NCBI GenBank assembly: GCA_947474205.1
Contig: CANJIC010000129.1
Span: 1 to 5,987 of the forward strand
DNA length: 5,987 bases
Direction: 5' to 3'
From: Planctomycetaceae bacterium
Lineage (GTDB): Bacteria; Planctomycetota; Phycisphaerae; Phycisphaerales; SM1A02
Each line of letters begins with the position of its first letter. The stretch's first letter is position 1. Made by a program: the position numbers and the translations under genes. Below the pieces are notes generated by a model, which saw nothing but the letters and a program-made list of their open reading frames with translations, did not search any database and was not told the DNA's origin. This document shows positions 1 through 5,987 of the stretch, in pieces.

Positions 1-72
1 GCTTTCTATGACATCTTTCTCTCTCTATCGGCCCTCTTTTTCATCCTATTCGCCACGGTTCTGACGTTGTTG
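1..72 (+). repeat. Repeat unit copy A (core only, left part cut by the window edge)
   Basis: This is a 72-nt core beginning GCTTTCTATGACATC and ending CGGTTCTGACGTTGTTG. It differs from the core of copy C at only three positions. The 40-nt leader that precedes the core in the other copies would lie left of base 1. Confidence 0.9.
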
Positions 73-239
73 AAGTTGGTATGAATGTTAATGTTGATTT
101 TGGTGCTGATTTTGGTGTTGATTTTGATTTTAATGCTGACGTTGGTGTTGATGTTGATGTTGGTTATGATATTAATTTTTCTGTTTCTTTTCATCTCGCT
201 GTTGATGTTGGTGTTGGTGTTGATGCATGTCCTGTTGTT
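73..239 (+). repeat. Degenerate triplet tract between copies A and B
   Basis: This is 167 nt of imperfect triplets, mostly ATG, TTG, GTG, GAT and ATT. T is almost always the middle base when read in the phase of the preceding core. On the minus strand it reads as alternating Asn/Ile/Lys/Thr. It looks like an old, mutated relative of the pure GTT run at 697-753. I see no gene in it: the forward reading frames are only low-complexity Val-Asp or Leu-Met-Val strings. Confidence 0.75.
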
Positions 240-352
240 GTTTATATTTACAAAAATCTACAAACTACGATGTCTTTCGCGCTTTCTATAACATCTTTCT
301 CTCTCTATCGGCCCTCTCATCCATCATATTCGCCACGGTTCTGACGTTGTTG
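240..352 (+). repeat. Repeat unit copy B (leader plus core)
   Basis: The leader (240-280) begins GTTTATATTTACAAAAATC, and the 72-nt core is 281-352. The core differs from copy A at about five positions, clustered at 291-325. It is followed almost directly by copy C, so B and C form a true tandem pair with a period near 114 nt. Confidence 0.92.
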
Positions 353-399
353 TTGTTTATATTTTACAAAAATCAACAAACTACGATGTCTTTTGCTTT

Positions 400-1122
<723 letters not shown>

Positions 1123-1185
1123 GGTTGATGGGTAATTTAAACGCAAATCTGAATTTGCCAAGTGGTGTTTGTCCAGCGTTACGAA

Positions 1186-2952
1186 TTAATTTTGTTGCGG
1201 CTCAAGCACCAACTGGTCAAACGATTCGAAGGCGCCCGCGCCCCACTGGGGAGTGTTGGTGATGCGGCCTTGAATTTTTGCGGGTCGAGCATTGAAGCGC
1301 GGCGGAGGCGTGGCTTGTACGGCGGCCACTATAAATAGAGAGGCCAGCGCGGCGCGCACGGGCCAGCGAAATAGATGAGTTCGCGGCGCAAGCATGCACG
1401 CCGCATCAATGCATAGCGCCGTTAGCGCGAACAACACGGGCGCAATGGACACGGCTTGTCGCGCGTAACCGTAGAACGCAATGGTGATGGCAATTTTGTA
1501 CGCCACAACTAAAAGTAAAATCACGCCACCGCGGCGCAGGCACGCAAAGAACGCGCCAATGCCAAGTGATGCCAGTACGGCGAAATTCCACACGGGCGCG
1601 TCATCACGAATGGGCGTGGCAAGATCAACGGGGCGGCGAACATGCTTCGCGTTGTGCGGCCAATCATTGGCGAACAGTCCAAGCGTGGCGCCATCTTGAA
1701 AGCGCGCCAGCTTTTCGCGCACTAGCGAAAGCCATGCTGCGGGATTGGCGCGGATGTAGTTCACGCCAATTTCATAACCGTGATTCACCAAGCGAGTGTG
1801 GCTGGGGCGCGCTAGTGAAAAAATAGCGTTGTTGTCGTGGCTATCACCCAATCCTGCGTTGCTGAAACCGCCGTCGGCTTGCGCGTGATTGGCCAGCGCA
1901 AAATCAAGTGGACCCTTCAGCGAAATCAGCGACCACTCTTGAATTAGTTCCGGCGTGTAGTTCCATTCGCGCTCAAAGAAAGCGCGCACGTCGGTGTCGT
2001 CCACAACCATCAAGCCACTGCGCTTGTTCAAGTCGCACATGAACGCAAAGTTTCCAGCGCGCGCGAAGGCGGGCAAGCGATTTAAATATGCGATGGCCGC
2101 CGGAGTCCACGGCGGTTGCGCCGTTGCAAAGAAAATGGGCGGCGCGTCGGTGTTGAATGTGTGCGCGGCGTTGTGCGAGCGATTGATCCATGGAGCGCAC
2201 AACGCAAGCGCGGCGGCAAGCACCAGCGCGCTGTGTATTGCCACGCGTGAAAGTGGCGTCGCACGCAATGTTGGCGTGGAATACGTTTGCGACTGATTCA
2301 CGGCTGGCGTAATCGCCGCAATGTTTTTGCGCGCTCGCAATGCGGCGTATATCAACAACAAGGCGAGCAGCAATACATGTTCCGCTCGCAATAACAGCGC
2401 GCATCCGTGCAAAGCTCCCAATAGAAGTGACCATGCGAACGTTGGGTCATCAATCCAACGCAACGTGACGCCAATGATGGCCACAAGTAGCAACGCGTAC
2501 GGCGCCTCGTTGTTCAGCGATGTCGCCAACACAAATGATCCATACGACAGCGCGAATAATGTTGCGGCGATTATTCCGGCGCGCCGCGAGAACCAACGCG
2601 CCAGAACTAAATATAAAAGTCCGCTGGTGACGGCGCTGATTGCGCACCAGATTATTTTGGCGCTGGTGAATGGCGTGGCGATGAAGCCAAGCCAATGCAA
2701 CATCCACGCCACACCGGGCGTTCGAAAGGCAAGGTCGTACTCAAAGGGTTGTCCCAATTTGAGTTTGGCCGCCCACTGCGCCCAAACGGTCGCGTCGCCT
2801 TCGTACAACACGGAATGGGGCCACGTAAAATCTGGTGAGTGCAGCAGGTACATCAGCCGCAACACAAGCGTGAGTGCGGCGAACAGAAGCGCAATGAATA
2901 AATCTTGGCGCGTAAGTGTTTTGCCGTTGCGTTGAGTCGCGCCAGGATCCAT
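1186..2952 (-). CDS. GT39/ArnT-like integral membrane glycosyltransferase (GT-C fold)
   Basis: This 588-residue protein has many hydrophobic segments: TM1 at about 18-37, several more to about residue 200, one near 240-255, and a C-terminal group from about 450. GT-C enzymes of this kind move a sugar from a polyprenyl-phosphate donor to a lipid, protein or glycan on the outer face of the inner membrane. The best evidence is the first outer loop, with an acidic EGDA at 51-54 where the family carries its catalytic Asp, followed by TPG at 78-80. A soluble section of roughly 190 residues sits between the two membrane blocks. The C-terminal YARQAVSIAP resembles the 'RY..P..P' region common in these proteins. 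ATG 2952 is preferred to TTG 2958; no Shine-Dalgarno is seen at either. Donor and acceptor cannot be told. The next gene downstream is a lipid methyltransferase, which hints at envelope lipid or glycolipid work. Confidence 0.8.
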   Translation of the reverse strand: MDPGATQRNGKTLTRQDLFIALLFAALTLVLRLMYLLHSPDFTWPHSVLYEGDATVWAQWAAKLKLGQPFEYDLAFRTPGVAWMLHWLGFIATPFTSAKIIWCAISAVTSGLLYLVLARWFSRRAGIIAATLFALSYGSFVLATSLNNEAPYALLLVAIIGVTLRWIDDPTFAWSLLLGALHGCALLLRAEHVLLLALLLIYAALRARKNIAAITPAVNQSQTYSTPTLRATPLSRVAIHSALVLAAALALCAPWINRSHNAAHTFNTDAPPIFFATAQPPWTPAAIAYLNRLPAFARAGNFAFMCDLNKRSGLMVVDDTDVRAFFEREWNYTPELIQEWSLISLKGPLDFALANHAQADGGFSNAGLGDSHDNNAIFSLARPSHTRLVNHGYEIGVNYIRANPAAWLSLVREKLARFQDGATLGLFANDWPHNAKHVRRPVDLATPIRDDAPVWNFAVLASLGIGAFFACLRRGGVILLLVVAYKIAITIAFYGYARQAVSIAPVLFALTALCIDAACMLAPRTHLFRWPVRAALASLFIVAAVQATPPPRFNARPAKIQGRITNTPQWGAGAFESFDQLVLEPQQN

Positions 2953-2960
2953 TGGCAAAT

Positions 2961-2966
2961 CTTATA
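2961..2966 (-). promoter_or_regulatory. Candidate -10 element for the glycosyltransferase
   Basis: TATAAG on the minus strand matches five of six bases of TATAAT. It ends 8 nt before the ATG at 2952, which would put the transcript start at or next to the start codon. There is no good -35 box 16-18 nt upstream; the nearest TTGACC (2992-2997) is 25 nt away. The call rests on a single hexamer and is weak. Confidence 0.25.
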
Positions 2967-3055
2967 GCTTCAAGGTGTTGATTGTTCGCGGGGTCAATTT
3001 ACACTTGCACCCAAGTTGTGATTTGTGCGAGAAAGCATGAAGGCGCACATGGGTT

Positions 3056-3084
3056 TTGAAACAACTGATTTCCAGTTCCATAAA
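3056..3084 (+). promoter_or_regulatory. Candidate sigma-70-type promoter for the ABC operon
   Basis: TTGAAA (3056-3061) lies 17 nt before CATAAA (3079-3084), matching the consensus at five and four of six bases. The start site would be near 3091, leaving a leader of about 40 nt before the GTG. Such matches are common by chance in AT-rich DNA. Confidence 0.25.
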
Positions 3085-3132
3085 GATAAATTTCAATCCA
3101 ACAAACCCTTGGGGCAATGGTAAAGTTGTTTT

Positions 3133-3894
3133 GTGGACACGCCCGCCAATTTGATTCAAGCCACTGGACTGCGCAAAAGTTTTGGCACGCTTGAAGCCGT
3201 GCGCGGAATTGATCTTTGCGTGGCGCGTGGGGAAGTGCTTGGTTTCCTTGGGCCAAACGGCGCGGGCAAATCAACCACCATGCGCATGCTCACTGGTTTT
3301 TTGCAGCCCGACGCCGGCACCGTGAACATTGCGGGCGTTGATTTGGCCACCGACCCACTGGGCGCCAAGCGCAACTTTGGATATTTGCCCGAAGGCGCGC
3401 CGGCGTACAGCGAAATGCGCGTGGAAGATTTTCTGGCGTTCAGCGCGCGCGCGCGTGGCTACCGCGGCGCCGAAGTTGCGCAGCGCGTGAACCTTGCCGT
3501 GGCGCGCGTGCATTTAGAACCGTGCCGCGGCCAGCGCATTGAAACACTTTCCAAGGGTTACAAGCGGCGCACCGGAATTGCACAGGCATTGCTACATGAT
3601 CCTCCAGTTCTCATTCTTGACGAGCCCACCGACGGCCTTGACCCCAATCAAAAGTTTGAGGTGCGCCAACTTGTGCGCGACCTTGGCAAGGATCGCGCGA
3701 TTATTTTGTCCACGCACATTCTTGAGGAAGTCGAAGCGGTCTGCACGCGCGCCGTAATTATTAATCGTGGTCGCATGGTATTTGATGGCACTCCCAAGGA
3801 ACTTGACGCGCGCGTTCCAGCCGGCGTGGCGCACAATCGCCTTGACCATATTTTCCGCACGCTGACCGCGGTGAACAGCAAGGAGCGCGCATGA
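3133..3894 (+). CDS. ABC transporter ATP-binding protein, GldA/ABC-2 type
   Basis: This 253-residue cytoplasmic ATPase energises the membrane partner encoded just downstream. All core nucleotide-binding motifs are present in order: Walker A GPNGAGKST (40-48), a YLPE segment in the Q-loop region (84-87, no Gln, as is usual in this subfamily), the signature LSKGYKRR (139-146), Walker B LILDEP (160-165), D-loop GLDPNQ (168-173) and the switch His in STH (195). LSKGY and GLDPNQ are typical of GldA and related ABC-2 exporters. The length is normal for a single domain without a C-terminal extension. The start is GTG 3133: the frame is closed by TAA at 3121 and no ATG occurs before residue 50. A poor purine stretch (GGTAAAG, about 3119-3125) may serve as ribosome site. 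The stop overlaps a following ATG (ATGA, 3891-3894). Confidence 0.93.
   Translation: MDTPANLIQATGLRKSFGTLEAVRGIDLCVARGEVLGFLGPNGAGKSTTMRMLTGFLQPDAGTVNIAGVDLATDPLGAKRNFGYLPEGAPAYSEMRVEDFLAFSARARGYRGAEVAQRVNLAVARVHLEPCRGQRIETLSKGYKRRTGIAQALLHDPPVLILDEPTDGLDPNQKFEVRQLVRDLGKDRAIILSTHILEEVEAVCTRAVIINRGRMVFDGTPKELDARVPAGVAHNRLDHIFRTLTAVNSKERA
3879..3894 (+). repeat. 16-nt direct repeat, copy 1 (SD + ATG + TGA)
   Basis: CAAGGAGCGCGCATGA is identical to 3947-3962. It holds a strong Shine-Dalgarno (AAGGAG, 3880-3885), a 5-nt gap, the ATG of the small reading frame and the TGA of the ATPase. Confidence 0.95.
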
Positions 3895-3962
3895 AAAAGT
3901 ATTTGTCGCGCGCAACTTTGCAATTATCTACTTGCGCTCACGCGCACAAGGAGCGCGCATGA
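3891..3962 (+). CDS. Possible 23-residue coupling peptide between ATPase and permease
   Basis: This reading frame begins MKKYLSR and ends HKERA. Its ATG overlaps the ATPase TGA (ATGA, 3891-3894), and its own TGA overlaps the permease ATG (ATGA, 3959-3962). A strong AAGGAG lies 5 nt before its start. Ribosomes finishing the ATPase could thus pass through it to the permease. It has no membrane segment and matches no family I recognise, so the act of translation may matter more than the peptide. It may have arisen by duplication of the gene junction, since the ATPase also ends KERA. Translation is inferred from the start signals only. Confidence 0.45.
   Translation: MKKYLSRATLQLSTCAHAHKERA
3947..3962 (+). 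repeat. 16-nt direct repeat, copy 2 (SD + ATG + TGA)
   Basis: This is a perfect copy of 3879-3894, offset by 68 nt. It supplies the Shine-Dalgarno (AAGGAG, 3948-3953) and ATG of the permease, together with the TGA of the small reading frame. Confidence 0.95.
3948..3953 (+). promoter_or_regulatory. Ribosome binding site fixing the permease start
   Basis: AAGGAG sits 5 nt before ATG 3959. It decides this start over the in-frame TTG at 3932 and the ATG at 4070, neither of which has such a site. Confidence 0.8.
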
Positions 3963-4792
3963 GCAAGGCGCGTGATCGATCAAGCCATCAAGCTGGTGCG
4001 CCGGCTGTTGCATCCGCGGCGCAAAATAATTTCGGCCCGCCGCCAACACCAAGCGCGTTTGCTCGCACCATGAGCGTGTTTCGCAGGGAATTTGCGGCAT
4101 ATTTCGCCACGCCCGTGGCCGCGGTGTTCATTGTCATGTTCGTGGCCATCGCCGCGTTGCTGTCATTTCAAATGGCGGGCTTGTACACGCGCGGCCAAGC
4201 CGATCTGCGCTCATTCTTTCAATGGCAACCGTGGCTTGGAATGTTTTTCATGCCGGCTCTTGGCATGCGCTTGTGGTCCGATGAGCGCCGCAGCGGATCA
4301 ATTGAACTTTTAATGACGCTGCCGTTGACCACGCGCGACATGGTGGCTGGAAAATTCCTGGCGGCGTGGGCCTTTGCATGTGTGGCGTTGCTGCTAACCA
4401 CTCCGCTATGGATCACTATTGCGTGGTTGGGCGAACCGGACCACGGCGTGATCTTGGCGGGCTACATTGCAAGCGCAATGTTGTTTGCAACGTTGCTTTC
4501 AGTCAGCGTGTGTTTGTCGGCGTGCACGCGCAACTCGGTCGTTGCGTTCGTGCTTTCCGTGGCCGCGTGTTTCCTTTTATTGTTGACCGGCTTCGCAATC
4601 GTGCAAGATTTCTTCGCGCAGTGGTCGTCCAAGTGGGTCATTGAATCGTTGGCATCCATGAGCGCCATGACGCACTTCAACGGACTCACTCGCGGAGTGT
4701 TCGACGCGCGTGACGTGCTGTATCCAATCTCCGTGGTGTTCGCATTGTTGTGGGTGAATGTCTTGCTGCTTGATTGGCGAGGTTCCAAATGA
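3959..4792 (+). CDS. ABC-2 type transporter permease, GldF/NosY-like
   Basis: This 277-residue inner-membrane protein should dimerise and pair with the upstream ATPase. A polar Ala/Pro/Ser-rich tail (1-37) is followed by the amphipathic entry FRREFAAYFATPVAAVF (41-57). About six membrane spans follow, near 53-73, 90-106, 133-155, 165-187, 195-220 and 255-272. Family hallmarks are RLWSDERRSGSIELLMTLPL (104-123), the cytoplasmic coupling region after TM2, and a C-terminal MTHFNGLTRGVFDARDVLY (237-255). Related permeases often begin close to the FRREF segment, so the tail is an extension here; its start is supported by a good ribosome site. Its TGA overlaps the next ATG (4789-4792), which points to translational coupling with the GldG-like gene. 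The substrate is unknown. Confidence 0.9.
   Translation: MSKARDRSSHQAGAPAVASAAQNNFGPPPTPSAFARTMSVFRREFAAYFATPVAAVFIVMFVAIAALLSFQMAGLYTRGQADLRSFFQWQPWLGMFFMPALGMRLWSDERRSGSIELLMTLPLTTRDMVAGKFLAAWAFACVALLLTTPLWITIAWLGEPDHGVILAGYIASAMLFATLLSVSVCLSACTRNSVVAFVLSVAACFLLLLTGFAIVQDFFAQWSSKWVIESLASMSAMTHFNGLTRGVFDARDVLYPISVVFALLWVNVLLLDWRGSK
4779..4782 (+). promoter_or_regulatory. Ribosome binding site of the GldG-like gene
   Basis: GAGG lies 6 nt before ATG 4789, within the last codons of the permease. It is weaker than the AAGGAG of the permease, so coupling through the ATGA overlap probably helps initiation. Confidence 0.5.
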
Positions 4793-5987
4793 ACAAGAAC
4801 GCCACGCATGCAAATCACTCTGGTCGATCTGGAAGTCTTGGCGCCATCGCGCTGATTCTGGTTGGCGTGATTGTGCTCAACGCCGTTGCCACATTCGCGC
4901 TGGTGGGTTGGCGCTTTGATTTCACTAGCGAAGGCCTTTACAGTTTTTCCCCCGGAACGCGCGCCATTTTGCGCTCGCTGAAGGACCCCGTGAAATTGGA
5001 TTTGTACGCCTCGCGTGAATCCATCGCCGACATTCCAGAGTTGCGCGCGCATTCTCAGCGCGTGGAGGAATATCTCAGCGAGCTTGCCAGTCTTTCTGGA
5101 GGCAAGTTGCAGTTGCGCGTGATTAATCCGCAACCATTCAGCGAAGATGAGGACGCCGCGCGCATTGCCGGTCTTGTGGTGCAGCCCGTAAATAACGCGG
5201 GCGGCACCGCCATTCTTGGTCTTGTTGTGACGGGCCCTGGTCTGCGCGAAAAAATAATTCCGGTTTTCACCGCGGATCGCGATTCATTTATTGAATACGA
5301 AGTTGCCAAAGCCATTGCCACGGTTGGCCGAACTGTGAAACCAAAAGTTGGTTTGCTGTCGTGCATGCCGTTGCAGCCCCAGCACATGTTGCAAGATGGT
5401 TCCATGGGCGATCCAAGTCCCGCGCCGTTTGTGGTTGAGCAAATGCGCGAGTTGTTTGACTTGGTCGAAATTGCGGACACCGCCGCGCAATTGCCAACGG
5501 GTATCGACGCGCTGTTGTTGGTGCAGCCGCGCAAATTGCCGGAGTCCATGTTGCGATCCATTGACGCGTGGGCAGTTGCGGGCAAGCCGCTTGTTGTGTT
5601 GGCAGATCCATTTGCGGAAACCGATCAGCACCCGGACTCGCGCGCAATGGGCGCGAAAGTTTCCGCAACCACCTACGACTTTCCACTGCTGCGCGCGTGG
5701 GGTTTGGACATTCCGCCCGACATGACGGTGGGGGACATGAACTTCACAACGCGCATTCAAACGCCTGGTCCCGGCAACACCATGTGCGAATTGAATTACG
5801 TCGCGTGGCTTAGCCTCACTCGCGCGGCGTTGAATCAAACCGTTCCGTTGATGAACCGCTTTGAGGCGATCAATTTCAAAAGCGTTGGCGAAATTCAGAA
5901 ACTGAAAGACCCGCCAGCTGGCGTTGCGCCCAACATTGAGCCGCTGATTTTCTCAAGCGACAAATCGCAGCTCATTCAATCGCTCAA
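4789..5987 (+). CDS. GldG-like ABC transporter auxiliary protein (incomplete at 3' end)
   Basis: The frame is open from ATG 4789 to the last base, giving 399 codons with no stop in the window. A short polar head is followed by one membrane span (about 17-40), then the hallmark RFDFTSEGLYSFSPGTRAIL (42-61) that begins the extracytoplasmic part of GldG-family proteins. Residues about 183-285 have an alternating strand/helix pattern. Two parts stand out: VVEQMRELFDLVEI and DALLLVQPRKLPESMLRSID. LVVLADPFAE follows near 268-277. All fit the ABC-type uncharacterised transport-system domain (DUF7088/ABC_transp_aux type). In Bacteroidota GldA, GldF and GldG together are needed for gliding; elsewhere such sets have no settled role. 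A C-terminal membrane span is expected beyond the edge. It overlaps the permease by ATGA. Confidence 0.88.
   Translation, partial: MNKNATHANHSGRSGSLGAIALILVGVIVLNAVATFALVGWRFDFTSEGLYSFSPGTRAILRSLKDPVKLDLYASRESIADIPELRAHSQRVEEYLSELASLSGGKLQLRVINPQPFSEDEDAARIAGLVVQPVNNAGGTAILGLVVTGPGLREKIIPVFTADRDSFIEYEVAKAIATVGRTVKPKVGLLSCMPLQPQHMLQDGSMGDPSPAPFVVEQMRELFDLVEIADTAAQLPTGIDALLLVQPRKLPESMLRSIDAWAVAGKPLVVLADPFAETDQHPDSRAMGAKVSATTYDFPLLRAWGLDIPPDMTVGDMNFTTRIQTPGPGNTMCELNYVAWLSLTRAALNQTVPLMNRFEAINFKSVGEIQKLKDPPAGVAPNIEPLIFSSDKSQLIQSL

Larger units (their letters stand above)
2953..3132. promoter_or_regulatory. Divergent intergenic region between glycosyltransferase and ABC operon
   Basis: These 180 nt lie between two start codons pointing away from each other, so they must hold promoters for both transcription units. 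They are richer in A+T than the flanking genes. No strong palindrome, terminator hairpin or RNA gene could be recognised. An in-frame TAA at 3121 rules out any start for the ATPase upstream of the GTG at 3133. Confidence 0.6.

Noticed and set aside
1143..1158. Small hairpin GCAAAT-CTGA-ATTTGC between glycosyltransferase and methyltransferase
   Set aside because: It has six mostly A/T pairs and no T run, too weak for a terminator, and it could be chance.
2321..2935. Long plus-strand open frame opposite the glycosyltransferase
   Set aside because: It is an antisense shadow caused by the GCG-rich codon use of the real gene. Its product has no recognisable domain.
3443..3453. Alternating GC run (possible Z-DNA tract)
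   Set aside because: It encodes an Ala-Arg stretch in the ATPase, and similar short GCGCGC strings occur throughout these genes as a codon-use effect.
4462..5133. Long minus-strand open frame across the permease/GldG-like junction
   Set aside because: It spans two well-supported plus-strand genes, with no start signal and no recognisable domain.

Overview
The window is bacterial chromosomal DNA with a moderately high G+C content. The genes are rich in GCG/GCC/CGC codons, tightly packed and often overlapping. I cannot name the organism. The gene set (a GldA/GldF/GldG-type ABC-2 operon, a GT-C family glycosyltransferase and a CmaA-type SAM methyltransferase) occurs in several Gram-negative phyla and does not fix a lineage.

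Layout. Positions 1-753 hold an AT-rich array with a strong strand bias (G/T on the + strand, A/C on the - strand). It has three full copies and one cut copy of a unit of about 112 nt. The copies are separated by tracts of GTT/GAT/TTG-type triplets, and the array ends in 19 perfect GTT triplets. The array lies inside a minus-strand gene (ATG at 1122) whose N-terminal third is a clear cyclopropane-fatty-acid / mycolic-acid-cyclopropane-synthase-type methyltransferase. After the SAM-binding motifs the protein runs into 19 asparagines and then repeat-encoded residues, and it stops at 400 without the rest of the catalytic domain. Upstream of it on the same strand (1186-2952) is a 588-residue multi-membrane-span glycosyltransferase of the GT39/ArnT-like type. 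The two probably form a minus-strand envelope or lipid-modifying unit.

A 180-nt divergent intergenic region (2953-3132) separates this from a plus-strand operon: an ABC ATPase (3133-3894), an ABC-2 permease (3959-4792) and a GldG-like auxiliary protein (4789 to the window edge, incomplete). The GldG-like gene is open to the last base. ATPase and permease should form the transporter, with the membrane-anchored GldG-like protein as its extracytoplasmic partner. The substrate cannot be read from sequence.

Two things stand out. The first is the minisatellite/microsatellite array that has grown inside the methyltransferase exactly after a conserved VAN motif. The second is a 23-codon reading frame between the ATPase and permease genes. 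It is linked to both by ATGA stop/start overlaps, and it is bounded by two copies of a 16-nt block that carries a Shine-Dalgarno, an ATG and a TGA. No phage, transposase, CRISPR, tRNA or rRNA is visible.
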